Part shown: piece after piece, positions 1 to 10,654 of the stretch | Layout: each line of letters opens with the position of its first letter | Position numbering within the stretch: position 1 is the stretch's first letter | Position numbers and translations under genes: made by a program | NCBI GenBank assembly: GCA_031472005.1 | Contig: PZJY01000004.1 | Span: 1,710,556-1,774,555 of the forward strand | DNA from: Tetracladium setigerum | Taxonomy: Eukaryota; Ascomycota; Leotiomycetes; Helotiales | DNA: 64,000 nucleotides | Reading direction: 5' to 3' | Notes under the pieces: model-generated | Told to the model about the DNA's origin: nothing | Database searches by the model: none | Seen by the model: only the letters and a program-made list of their open reading frames with translations

Positions 1-1113
1 GAGGGCGGAGCTCCAGTGGACGACGAAGATGATCAATCCGAGGAAGATTCTGATAACGTATCAGATATTGAGAGTGCGGATGATTCTGAAAACGAGAGCG
101 AAGCTGGAGAGAACGACAAAGCAAGACGTGATGAGCTTCGAAAATTGATGGGCGAGGAACAACAGACCGTTATTGCTATGTCAGAAGCAGCAAAATCGGA
201 TGCGGCTAAAGGAAATGCCGTCAAATTGCAAAGAAAGGCATTTGACTCTCTTTTGCACGCGAGAATGGATCTACAAAAGGCTCTGATTGCTTCAAATTCT
301 ATGGCTGCAATTGAGGAGAAAGACTCGGACGACGCAAACAGCTTTCCCTACGAAGGGGCCGAAGAAGCAGCCATCAAATTATGGAACACGTTGGATGGCC
401 TTCGACACGAGCTTTTGAAAGCGAATGGTGCTAAAGCGGGTCAAAAACGAAAGCGGGGACTTGATATCACTGCATCTTCATCCTCTATCTGGGATAGGAT
501 GCAGGCTACAGAAGTTGCCATGATTGACAATCGCCAGACAACCCTCGACAAATGGTCAACAAAAGTCCGAGGCACAGATGCTCAACCCATCTCGAAAAAG
601 CTCAACCCCACTGCTCCTCAACAATCCCTCACATCGCTTCTCCAAGATCAACTTGTCAATTCCGATCATCTTATTCAACGAACCAAGATTCCTCGGTCGT
701 GCGCTCCAGTTCAGAGAGATGCCAAACTAGTCGAAGATCCTAACATCTATGATGACGGCTACTTCTACCAACTGTTGCTGAAGGAATTGGTCGACCAAAG
801 ACGAGTGGAATCGTTGTCAAATGGCGGCGGGGATGCAGGAAGTGCTCTGCAGTGGACTGCTGTGAAGGAGATAAAGACGAGGAAGAATGTCGATACGAAA
901 GCTAGCAAGGGCCGAAAAATGCGCTATAATATTCATGAGAAGATACAGAATTTCATGGCACCGGAGGATAGAGGCAGCTGGGAAAGTGATGCAATTGATA
1001 GGTTCTTCGGAACGCTGTTGGGTCAGAAGATGACGCTTGTTGAGGACGATGGAGGACAGGATGGCGAGGAGATTTCGCCCGAGGAAGAAGGACTGATGTT
1101 GTTCAGATCTTAA
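1..1113 (+). CDS. BFR2: BFR2/AATF (Traub) ribosome-biogenesis protein, 5' partial
   Basis: The reading frame is open from base 1, so the true start lies upstream; 370 residues are visible, ending in TAA. An acidic Asp/Glu/Ser-rich stretch is followed by the AATF/Che-1 region (RDELRKLMGEEQ, then KLQRKAFDSLLHARMDLQKAL) and a C-terminal TRAUB region (NIYDDGYFYQLLLKELVDQR, RKMRYNIHEKIQNFMAPED). Family knowledge: Bfr2/AATF is a nucleolar protein of the small-subunit processome, needed for early 18S rRNA processing. No intron is needed in the visible part and the TRAUB end is complete. The apparent start at base 16 is a GTG inside the frame, not the real start. The next gene is transcribed towards it. 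Confidence 0.9.
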   Translation, partial: EGGAPVDDEDDQSEEDSDNVSDIESADDSENESEAGENDKARRDELRKLMGEEQQTVIAMSEAAKSDAAKGNAVKLQRKAFDSLLHARMDLQKALIASNSMAAIEEKDSDDANSFPYEGAEEAAIKLWNTLDGLRHELLKANGAKAGQKRKRGLDITASSSSIWDRMQATEVAMIDNRQTTLDKWSTKVRGTDAQPISKKLNPTAPQQSLTSLLQDQLVNSDHLIQRTKIPRSCAPVQRDAKLVEDPNIYDDGYFYQLLLKELVDQRRVESLSNGGGDAGSALQWTAVKEIKTRKNVDTKASKGRKMRYNIHEKIQNFMAPEDRGSWESDAIDRFFGTLLGQKMTLVEDDGGQDGEEISPEEEGLMLFRS

Positions 1114-1639
1114 GGCTTATGGAGGAATAAAGTCAAAGATTCAGCTTTAGGGCATGGATATAGATAGGCTATTTAAAGAAATAACTTCGTTTGACCAATT
1201 TCTATTCTTTTCCGTTTGGATGACTCAATTCCGCACGTTAATTTCATCTTTCCCAAGTAAGTAATTTCACTAGCGATAATAATGATACTGTTCACTGAGC
1301 TATAAAAAGGCTCAATATTTCGCATGGAAGTCACTGCGATTCGCGTCTGAATACATATTCTCGTATTCTGCCAAGAATATACTTCCGCTTTAAGCGAGAA
1401 CACTTGATGTGGATGACAACGACAGCAGAAACCGTCCTCAATAGCGGCTTCAACGGAATCTCCAATGAACACCTAGCTAGTAAGTAAATCAGTATCTTGC
1501 CTCTACGGGTTATCTAGAAACTCAAGATTCATCACATGACACAATACACATTTCACACACACACACAATCCGAAGTCTAATAGAGAATGCTCGTATTACC
1601 CATTATCCACTTAACCATCCAATATCTCATCATCTCATC
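1114..1639. other. Intergenic region between convergent genes
   Basis: AT-rich spacer holding the 3' flanks of BFR2 and of the minus-strand hypothetical gene. A short CA run lies at about 1555-1567. A 99-codon minus-strand open frame (1173-1472) has no recognisable features and I do not call it. Confidence 0.5.
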
Positions 1640-2836
1640 TCACTCCCTTCCCTTGCCATTCCCAATTAAGTCCCCAGAATCAAACAATAATCGTCTCCTC
1701 CTCCTTCCCCAGCAAAAAATCCCAAAACACTCTCCCACACTTTCCCAAACCGTCTTATCCTTCTTCCCCAGCACCTCCTTCGCCTTCGTTGGAAAACTTT
1801 CGTATGTCAACTCAATAGATCTCCGTTTATCACTTGTCCAATTTGCCGTTCTCGATCTCGTCCTTGTTTCTGTCCCTGTGTTTGCTGGTGGTGTTCTTTC
1901 TCTTGCTTCTGTTGTTCTTGGCGGTGGTGATGGTGATGGAACTGAGCGGTTATCAAATACAGAGAGAGGCCTTGGCAAGGAAACAGGACCGAAATATTGT
2001 GACCACCTGTCTCTCAGGGTTCTTGGAGTTGGGGGGTTGTTTCTCAATGGATGTGGATGGGAATGCTGAGTGCGATGAGGAGCGTTGAGGGGGATATCGT
2101 GCGTGGTATGCTTCTCATCCATTGTTGATTCCTGAGGTATGGGAAGGTGAGCGCTGGATTTTGTGATTGATACTGTTATTTCGGCGTAGCTGTAAGAGTT
2201 TCTTGGGTTCTCAGGTGATGATGAGGAGGAGTTGCTGGAGGATGGTGGGGTGAGATTTCTAGGCATGCGATGGGTAGCTAGTTGCGGGATTGGGATTGGG
2301 AGGTTGGATTCTGAGAAGAGGGAGGAAGGGGTCGGTGTGATAGTTGTTGATGGGAGGATTGGGGGCTGCTCTAGGGCTGTATTGAGGGACGAAAATCCTG
2401 GCTTTGGTAATGGTCGCAATGGCCTCAAAGCTGTTGATGTTCTCCCCTGTGATTGTGAAGCTTTGCTTTTCTGTAGAGGTAGAATTGGTTCAATATTGGA
2501 ATCGAGAGGTATAGATTCCTTTGCTGGTAGTGGTCTGTAGGTTACATTTGCTGGTGGATTGGGCAGTGGTTTGTTCGTCGATGATGTTGGTAGACTAGGT
2601 GGTGGCTGTATTGCAGATCGAGATGGTGAGATTATACTGGAACCTTGGCTGGGCATTACCATACTTCCATTGCTGAGACAGAAGGAGGCAATATCTGGTA
2701 CTGGTGTCTCTGGATTGTAAACCTTCCGCCTCCCAGGAACGGTGAGACACCTTCCAGAACCCTTCGGCGCAAGACGAAGAGGAATAACACTGATCATCTG
2801 TTCCTCTGGCTCTAAGATACTACTGAGGGGTGACAT
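1640..2836 (-). CDS. Hypothetical Pro/Ser-rich disordered protein
   Basis: Single-exon frame of 398 residues starting MSPLSSILEPEEQ. Most of it is low-complexity Pro/Ser/Thr-rich sequence and looks disordered. A more ordered segment sits near residues 270-295 (TLRDRWSQYFGPVSLPRP), resembling the short RDRWSQYFG-like motif seen in many small ascomycete membrane-associated proteins. The C-terminus is basic with clustered Cys and Trp (ECFGIFCWGRRRRR), which could be a membrane-peripheral or acylated tail; that is inference. I cannot assign a function. The continuous 1.2 kb frame supports a real gene over a shadow, because opposing frames are short. Confidence 0.6.
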   Translation of the reverse strand: MSPLSSILEPEEQMISVIPLRLAPKGSGRCLTVPGRRKVYNPETPVPDIASFCLSNGSMVMPSQGSSIISPSRSAIQPPPSLPTSSTNKPLPNPPANVTYRPLPAKESIPLDSNIEPILPLQKSKASQSQGRTSTALRPLRPLPKPGFSSLNTALEQPPILPSTTITPTPSSLFSESNLPIPIPQLATHRMPRNLTPPSSSNSSSSSPENPRNSYSYAEITVSITKSSAHLPIPQESTMDEKHTTHDIPLNAPHRTQHSHPHPLRNNPPTPRTLRDRWSQYFGPVSLPRPLSVFDNRSVPSPSPPPRTTEARERTPPANTGTETRTRSRTANWTSDKRRSIELTYESFPTKAKEVLGKKDKTVWESVGECFGIFCWGRRRRRLLFDSGDLIGNGKGRE

Positions 2837-3378
2837 GGAGTGAGACTTTGTGTGGAAACGCTACCTCTGAGACTTGCTTTCTGTAAATCTTTCGCGGATG
2901 GAAATGGTAGAAGACGGCTAAGCTTTGACTTTGATTCTGACTGAAAAAAATAAGTATAACTAGATGCGCTATATGAATGTGCATTTTGAGCGGGGATCAG
3001 GGTGGTGATTCCTCTTCGAATAATATGATCGAGTTTGAATGGTGATCTGAAAGATCCATGCTGAATTCGAAGCTGGAGACGAACTCGTCTACCTCAATTT
3101 TGTACGGCTTGCTAACGTCAACTCTGAATCCGATCAGCTTTGATTACATCGTCCGACTGTGGTGACTTTCAAATGCATTGAACTGTTGAAGGCAACAAGG
3201 TATAGTGTAAACATCATCAAATAAACCAATAATAGCTGTATTTCTACAAATTTTTAACTCCACCATCTATGCCTTTTCCAAAATCCAAATCCTTGCCAAC
3301 ACTCCCAGAAACACAAACATCGTTCTTCCTTCCACCAACAATATCAATCATCTTTGCTCGACGAGATCAACCAGGGAA
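2837..3378. other. Intergenic region between two minus-strand genes
   Basis: Contains the probable promoter of the disordered-protein gene (next to 2837) and the 3' flank of the RTA1 gene. Plus-strand frames at 3269-3625 are the hydrophobic complement of the RTA1 lysine-rich tail. No other structure is seen. Confidence 0.5.
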
Positions 3379-4612
3379 CTATACCAGGCCTAATTCAATG
3401 CTATCATCGCTTCTTTCCATCCTCTTTCCCTTCTTTGCTGCTTTCTTTTCTGCTTTGGTCACTGCTTTCTCCTCTTTCATCATTCTCTTCGCCTCCTTCT
3501 TGTCCTTCCTGCTCGGTCCCTTCGGAAACTCACTTCCCTCACCAATCAGGACCCTCCCAGGGTGGAGTAAATTAAGTAGCAAACAAGCAATCAAAACTGG
3601 CATCGCATCTAATACCATAAAATAGGCTTCATGAGCCACAATCTTGTTTTTCTCCGGTTCCACGCCCGACGAGAATTCCGCCAGGCGAAACATGACTCTC
3701 ATGGTAATGAGTGCGAGGGTGGCATAGAGGACACAAAGAAGCCATATCCAGTTCTGGCGTGGCGTTACGTCCATGATTTGGCGGGAGTGGCTGTGAGAGA
3801 TGCGTTGCATGGTGACATGGAAGCGAATGGCGATGGCAAGGAAGATGAAGATGAAAAGCTGTTGGACGCTTATTCCGGCCATGTAGACGTGAATGCCAAT
3901 CATCATTATTCTATAACGTGAATGTTAGCGTTGATCGAAGGGGGAGCAGGCGCGAACGGAACTTACTTGTAGTCATTACTTGGGTTAATTAACATTCCAC
4001 CTCCAACTTGGACTAAGAACGAACTTTCAGAGGAAAATTAGTGCAAATATATCAGCGAGAGGAGTATTGTTCTTACAGAACATCAAGCCAGACAAATATC
4101 TTTGCGATTTTGATTGCTTTCACACCCCATATCTGCTGGTCGGGAACGAAGAAGTAAATCATCCTTCCCAAGACCATATAAACGTATGCGTTGATCCACA
4201 TCGGTGCCAGAAGGATGAGAATAGTTGATACGGTTGGGTAAACCGAGCTTTGTTGCTTCCTCGTACCCATGGCGCGTATGATGAAGGCGGCAAATTCCCA
4301 CGAAACTCCCATGATGACTACCCAGCAAAACTTCCATTTTCGGTGGTAGAAGGCTTGGAAGATATGTAGGAAGAAGGAGAGACCAAATGCAACAGCGAAG
4401 AATATCGCACCTCCGAAAGATGGGTACTGTTATTTTGTTGTTAGATGCAGGTAGTGAGAAGATTTGGGTGACTGGACACTCACAAAATTGTATTGTGCTC
4501 CACAAGCGCCATATGGTACATAACCATTCTTGTCTGGAGTGACGCTAAAGCAGGTTGGAGTTGCGCTTGATGTCGAAGTCGAAGTGAGGCTTGGGGATAT
4601 GGTTGACGACAT
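3379..4612 (-). CDS. RTA1-family multi-pass membrane protein
   Basis: Four exons on the minus strand: 4484-4612, 4077-4426, 3967-4023, 3379-3910, with GT-AG introns of 53-57 nt, giving 355 residues. The N-terminus is short and Ser/Thr-rich (MSSTISPSLTSTSTS), then seven hydrophobic spans follow. Family hallmarks are visible: YGACGAQYNF near residue 35-43, APMWINAYVYMVLGRMI, FLVQVGGGML spanning the exon 2/3 junction, RVMFRLAEFSSG, and LLLNLLHPGRVL near the end. The tail is rich in Lys/Glu and cytosolic. RTA1/RSB1 proteins are fungal lipid-translocating or stress-resistance membrane proteins (7-aminocholesterol resistance, sphingoid-base release). Substrate here is unknown. The first exon was chosen because its donor GTGAGT keeps phase 0 into the next exon. 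Confidence 0.88.
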
Positions 4613-7287
4613 TGTGATGAGTGTGCTGGAATGTTGATCTTGTTGTCGATTAGGAGACGACTTTTGGGTTGTCAGGCAGGAGTATTTATATCAAGTGAAA
4701 ATACCTAGACGTACGATAGAAAATTTAACCTTCGTAGCTATGGGTTGTGCCTCCCATTACGCGTAGGGCCAGCCATGACCTAAGTATATCCTCGTAGAGC
4801 CTCAATTGCTCCCTGGCCATTTGCAGCTTCAAACCACTTCTGAATGTAACATCGTAGCATAGGACCAATGGGCTGATCCAGACGCGTGGACCATAAGAAG
4901 GAAGAGAACGCCCAAATATCACAAAACGGTGAACAGACGTGGCACTTTCCCGCTTGAGAGTCTTTGAGGAGTCCGTGAGATGCAAAGAATGGGATCAAAT
5001 GCTTATTTCCCCCATAGAACCTCACCTGAGAGCTGCGACCACTTGGTTTCTAGAAGCCCAATTGTAAGGCTGAGCCCTGCGCTTCAAATTGTTTCGTATG
5101 TGCAAAGAAAGAACTCTAAGAAGAGTGATGTTGTCGCTGACGACGCTCTTTGAAGAAAACGATCTAGCCAATCAGATGCGACCATTGGGTTAGATAATTG
5201 CTGACTCTGGACAACCATCCGATGGAACGAGCGAGCCACTCACACACAGCTTCTGGATATTGGGCTGCACATTGAAAGCCATTGAATGTAAGATGGGGAG
5301 CTTCATATCTGTCTCGCAATATACGATGTAATATCTCCCCCTCTGTAAGCCCATCTGGAAAATAAGGCGAGGAAAAACACCAAAGTCTGTCGTGTATCAC
5401 ACACTATTTGCACAAGCTGAATGACTTTGCAGGTCAATTTGAGATGAGAACGGACCACGAAGCCGGGGATGTCAGAATCTTACGGAAAGAGATGATCAAG
5501 GAGTTCCAAATGGCTCCAGAGGATGGACGATGAATGTTTGTCGTTAACTCGTTCTCTGGAATTCCCGTTGCAACTTATCACCGCCCAAGATGGATTGAAC
5601 AACTATCAGACAACATGGTAACGAAGTTTACCGACTCGACTTCAGTGTCCCTATCGCCATGCTCATACCAAGTTGTCCCGAGTTGGAAGAAGGGACTCAC
5701 GCGAGCTTTCAAGTCCAGTTCACCCGAACCTCTTAAATCCCAGCACCATCTCTTGAAGAACATCGAAAATACAAACCCAGACGATGTGAGATGCCCAGTG
5801 CTTCTATCCATCGATCGCAACATATTTTTGATTGTAGGATTCGTCTCGCGGCGATGATCGGATGAGAACACAGAAATGGGGATCGATCCGGGAGCCAATG
5901 TTGGTGTTGTTCCATAGTTATGAGCCACGAAGGTGAGCTCAACCAATATGAGACGAACGTACCGTCAAATTCCTTCGAATCCTTCCTTAACTTGGCATTC
6001 TGAATAGCCTCCCAGTTCAGCGAACACGCGAATCCGATCCGAAAGGGCTCTTGGCGACATCGGGCACTCTTGCTGTCGTTCCCAAGTTGTAACTCCTCGG
6101 CTTTGAAGCGGAGAGCTTTTCGGCCTTACGGTCGATTTGCTTTTCGTCTTTCTTGTGGAATTCGATGAGGTACTTCGTTGTGGATGACAATCAGACAAAA
6201 GCCGCTGGCCATCGTTGAAATGGGATTGCTGTTGAAAGCGTCCATCCATTTCTGGCTAGAGGCCCAAGTGAAGGGACTGTTCAATGATCTTCAGCTCCTT
6301 CGTCCGTGCTACTCGCACTACAGGTGATGATCACCTGCTCAGAGTAGTATGATGGCACCACGGCCATTGCTGAAAGAATCATGAGATCGATCTAATCTAA
6401 GGGCAACATCGAGAGTTCCATATATACAGGTCCATGGAAACGCATGCAGTCAGCTGTACTCCCGCATGACAATGGGTGAGCTCCGTACTACCAGTCTGAC
6501 ATTTCCATGTTGTTTATTCCAAGAATTAGATGTGTCTCTCGCTCATTCGCAAAGTTGCATTATTCACAGCCTGTTAGCGCATGCAAAGATCTATCCATTT
6601 GACGCAGATTAGAACGCCCCGCCCTAATCAAGCTTTCTGCGTCTATTCAGCCCCTCACGATTCCAGAAAGCCTCGGATGAACTAACCATTCCAATAAAGG
6701 CAAGTGTAAACTTACAAACTAAAAACTGGCGAGAGCGCATCATCGATATATAGTGGTCACGTGCTGGAATTTCCGCAAACGAAAAACCGCAACTCCCATC
6801 GCCCCAAAAGAGCAACAGAAGTAATGGAACACTAAGCATATTTGTCCATAATACGTCAAAAACAAAGCAAAGATGGCGCACAGCATGCAAGGCAAAGGTA
6901 CCACGCAATCCCACGATTGCAGCAACAGACGCAATGATCCAGAATCGTAGCTTTATTGGAGCCGATGCGAGAGAACCCTTCCAGGTCACCCGAATCGAGC
7001 CACTAACAACAAACCAAAAAAGTAGCATTCGCAGCAGCACAACCACGCGAACCAAAAATGCTCCACCACTGTAACTAGAAATAAGTGCCTCCCTAAAGAT
7101 TCCTCCCCCCACCAAAAATAACAATATGAATATGAGAAGTACACGACATCGACGAGAAAGACCGGATGACCTGACCTCCTTTGACCCAAGACGGGTGTGC
7201 TCTTCTCTGTTTGAGTATATCTTCTTCTGGAACTGCTGCTTGGACGAGTAACGGTACTTGGAAGGTGTTGTCGACTGAACCAGGAAG
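4613..7287. other. 2.7 kb stretch without a convincing gene; upstream region of vvd
   Basis: No frame above 170 codons. Several overlapping minus-strand frames (for example 4725-5025, 5164-5400, 5578-5946, 6624-7124) are open, but I recognise no domain and could not join them into a gene. The proximal part must include the promoter and 5' leader of vvd. Palindromic GATCGATC occurs at 5881-5888 and 6385-6392, and CGATCG near 5813; these resemble the GATC-based light-response motif bound by the White Collar complex in Neurospora. A decayed gene or old repeat is possible but not shown. Confidence 0.4.
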
Positions 7288-8148
7288 ATGAACCAGGAGT
7301 ATCTGCTGCAGGCGCAGCGATTGGAGCAGGTCAGTCAAAACCCCACCCCCACGGATATCGATACAGTATCCCTTGGAGGGGTTATCACGTGTGTTGAATG
7401 TTGAAGTCATTGATATTGACTATGTGATTAGTTGAGAAATTCACAAGAAGGGACACAACAACCAAGTGCCCTGGGTATACATCTGGTGGAAGCAGTCAAT
7501 ATGGATTCCAGTCATCAAACGGCTTCGGGGAGGGACAGCAGCCATTGAACGACCCTCTTATCTTCCCAGGAGTCTACGCACCTAGCGGTTTCGACATCAT
7601 GGACATTCTGGTGCGTAGGAAACCACTCCTAATGCCTTCGCAGTGCTTGGGAGAGTTATGCTCTCATCATTGCAAAGAATGTTTCCTGGATTGGTTGTTC
7701 CCGACTAACACTCGCTCCTTCTCTCATCCAGGTTAAAATCCATACTCGCCCAAATCCAACCATCAAAATAGGTAACATCGACCACAGCGTTGCACTCACG
7801 CTATGCGAGGCCGACTCTCCCGATATGCCTATAGTCTACTGCTCCGAACCCTTCGAAAAGCTCTCCGGCTACAACAGGGACCAGATCCTCGGTCGTAACT
7901 GTCGCTTTCTTCAACACCCTCCATCAGGTATTAAAGTCTCCCCAAAAGACAAGAAGATCAACGACGCAGCGAGGAAGGAGCTGAAGGAGAAGATGCGTAA
8001 CATGGAAGAGTCGTGTGTGCAACTGATCAATTACACGGCGGATGGGAGGAGGTTTAAGAACATCTTGACAACGATTCCGATTGTGTGGGAGGACGGGAAG
8101 AGATATTTTGTTGGCTTTCAGGCAGATGCTGAGAGGGCGTTTGGGTAG
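7288..8148 (+). CDS. vvd: VIVID-type LOV-domain blue-light photoreceptor
   Basis: Best model: exons 7288-7329, 7432-7610, 7732-8148. The last two are well supported. Exon 2 ends in FPGVYAPSGFDIMDIL, matching the N-cap of Neurospora VVD (YAPGGYDIMGYL), and exon 3 carries the LOV core with the flavin-adduct cysteine in GRNCRFLQ, plus INYTADGRRFKN and a final beta strand RYFVGFQ. About 212 residues, close to the 186-residue Neurospora protein. VVD binds FAD, forms a cysteinyl adduct under blue light, dimerises and damps White Collar signalling. Exon 1 (MNQEYLLQAQRLEQ) is less certain. Joining it through the acceptor at 7430-7431 needs one extra base near the CCC at 7469-7471, the same kind of break seen in other genes of this window. 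Confidence 0.88.
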
Positions 8149-8752
8149 ACCTTTTTGTTCTCTTTCTTTTTGGGAATTGAGAGAGAGAAGTTTACTTAGA
8201 TATGAAGGGGAACCACCTCCTAGCGATGGGCGAACGGTGTCAGGTATAATTTGATACCCGGGATGGTAATGAATTGGCAGGCTTGATATATCTTGACATC
8301 AGCTTGCTCCAGCATAGCGTCTTGGAGTTATTTGGATGGAGTTTGGAATGGACTCTGGAATGGACTCACCATGGGTATCGTAATGTAACAATCTGGGCAG
8401 GTGGATCAAGCTTTGATCGAACACCAGGCCGGTTGAAAGAGAATAGCAGCACGGAGATGGAAAGAAAGAAAGTCGGTACTCTTAGCCAAAGAGACAAGAG
8501 AGGCGATGAGATGTGCTTATGAGATAAACTTCCTCTGACCGAGACCGCAAAGAAAAAAGACTTGAGCAATCGTAGAATGAAGCGCCCTTGGCGGTGTTCT
8601 CCAGTGAATAGTAGCAAAGTAACAATGTTGACATATCCCACGGAAGAGCCGAGGAATGCCGGGGTCTATTCATATTTTTTTGGTCTCTCTCTATCGTGAT
8701 GATATCGTACAAACAAGCCACAAGTGTGGGTAGCGTAGCACTTTCCATTCAA
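8149..8752. other. Convergent intergenic region
   Basis: 3' flanks of vvd (plus) and RPN7 (minus). Frames on both strands here overlap one another and show no domain. No RNA gene or repeat recognised. Confidence 0.5.
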
Positions 8753-10312
8753 TCATACCCTCTCACTTCCCCTCAACCTCACCGCTTGACCATACTTTTG
8801 CAACTTCGTAATCAGTTGGTCACCCTGCTTTACCACATCGTTATACTGCTTGTTCTTGTCGTCTGGTCTGTTGGTCTCGATGATACCCTTTCCAGTAACA
8901 CGATCGATTGTGCAAGGGATTCGCTCGGCTGCAATAAACTTGGCCAAGTCACTGTACCAAAATTAGTGAGATCCAGGGGGGGGGAGAAGAATCAGTAATA
9001 GCTTACCGGTCAAGGAAGTCCACGGAAACACCAAAGTCATTTGCCATACTCTCAAGACCAACGACCCGATAACTTTGAAGAAGTTGTTGGTAAGCGCGCA
9101 GACGCATCTCACGAACAAACCATCCTCGATGCTCATAAAGGTAGCGGTCTTGAGTGAGGAAATTGACTTCCACCGCAGCTAGAGCTCCAAAGAATTCACG
9201 ATAATCTCCGGTGTATAAGCTCTTGACGAGTTGAGCTAGGGGCGAGAAATCGACTGCTGCTTCGGCTTCGACCTCACTTCCCAATGTTGTCAAGTTCACG
9301 ACGGCCTTAGCATTTGATTGCGGCGTGGCGTCCTTCATCTCGGCATCATCTCCAGGTCCAGCAGACAACGCCCCTGATAATGCGGAGATTTTGTCATCTC
9401 CATCACCGAGGATGGCCTTGATTTCAGGAGCATCAACAACCTTCGATTTGAAGTCGACACGCTTCAGAGAAACCGATCCTGCCAAAACGGAGTACACCAC
9501 AAGAGATGAGTATGAGCATAATTCGTAGCTTGTGAAGGTTGAGAGACTATCGAGAAGGAGGGGAGCAGCCAAGTCGTAGGATCGGGCAGAGAGTAGGTAG
9601 AGACCTTGGTATGCCTTTAATCGATTCCGTCTATCCCAATCACCACCACTTTCAACCAAAGTCTTCGCGCGGTCAACATGCTTCTTCACCAGCTGCTTGT
9701 CTGCGTAGAATAGAGCCATTCGAATTATCGCCAGAACGACATCGATCTTAGTTCCCAGGACTCCAGTATTGTCGAACACTTCTTCGTACGCAGCGATGGC
9801 TTGATCCTAGACATGCCGTTAGAACTGCCAAACACATAAACGTAAATAATCCATACCAAGTCACCAACTCGTGCCCAGAACTCTGCTCGCTTTCCTCTTG
9901 CCGCTTGAACCTCTGTGTCGCCAGCCTTCTCAGCGGCTTCCTCCTCCTCCTTCTTGAAGGCCTCCAACTCCTCATCGTTCTCCTTCTTCAGCTTCTCATA
10001 AAGAGATTCGTCCCATGCCAGATCAACCTTGGGCCGCGAATGCTTGCTTGCTACCAATCCAACTGCGCTCAGTTTTCGCCCCAAAGACTTAATTTGTTGC
10101 GAGGAACTCGCTCCGCCCTCAGTCAGGAGCCCTTCGGTAGGGTGGGCAAGGTAGCGGTAGAGAGGCGCCATCTTGTGTTCGGTGATAGCATCTTGGAGAG
10201 CTTTTAGAGATGTTTGCTGGGTTGGTTTGGAGGCGGATGGATTGGTAAGAGTGAAGATGTGTTGGGAGAGCGGTAGGAGGGGATACTTTGCGTATTGGGG
10301 ATCTGAACCCAT
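8753..10312 (-). CDS. RPN7: 26S proteasome regulatory subunit Rpn7
   Basis: Three exons: 9857-10312, 9007-9806, 8753-8951, GT-AG introns of 50 and 55 nt, total 484 residues. Start MGSDPQYAKYPLLPLSQHIF. An Rpn7 TPR-like helical region (DESLYEKLKKENDEELEAFKKE; GKRAEFWARVGDL, DQAIAAYEEVFD) is followed by a PCI domain (GDYREFFGALAAVE, YLYEHRGWFVREMRLRAYQQLLQSY, then CTIDRVTGKGIIETNRPDDKN at the end). Family: a lid component of the 19S particle that helps position the Rpn11 deubiquitinase. Within the PCI region there is a roughly 30-residue acidic/Ala-rich insertion (GDGDDKISALSGALSAGPGDD onwards), common in filamentous fungi. It is divergent from ABD1 across 342 bp. Confidence 0.95.
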
Positions 10313-10654
10313 CTTGATGGTATTATTGGTAGTATTGAAGAGATTGTATGTATGGAGAAGAAACTGGGATTGAGAAGAGACGTTTTGCGGATGAGATTGT
10401 TTGATGTTCGATCCAGGTCACTTTGCGTCTCTGGAGCTTGAGCTGCAGGCTGCGAGGACGCGCGAGGTGATTTGCCAAGATCTGCCGCAACGGAAGGAAC
10501 GTCTTCATGCGGAATTTCGTCGCAGACCCTCCAAAGATTCAATACAAAAAAGAACAACAACAAAAACAAGAAACTCTGTCAACATTGATTTGGCAAACCA
10601 CATCCGCGATTTATCTTGAGAAAAGAATACAAACTCATCTACGACCTGGTCAAG
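10313..10654. promoter_or_regulatory. Bidirectional promoter between RPN7 and ABD1
   Basis: 342 bp separates the two start codons of these divergently transcribed housekeeping genes, so both promoters must lie here. No TATA box stands out. TTTGCCA (about 10472) and TTGGCAAA (about 10590) partly resemble the Rpn4/PACE element GGTGGCAAA, but the match is imperfect. Confidence 0.55.

Noticed and set aside
1173..1472. 99-codon minus frame with several Cys and His
   Set aside because: Looked like a possible small Cys-rich protein, but spacing fits no known motif and the region is AT-rich 3' flank.
6624..7124. 166-codon hydrophobic minus-strand frame upstream of vvd
   Set aside because: No family resemblance and no splice partners; overlaps three other open frames. 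Hydrophobic composition alone is not enough.
7093..7410. Minus-strand frame of 105 codons
   Set aside because: It covers the complement of the putative first exon and promoter of vvd and has no domain; treated as a shadow.
10313..10654. Rpn4/PACE element in the RPN7 promoter
   Set aside because: Only partial matches to the consensus.
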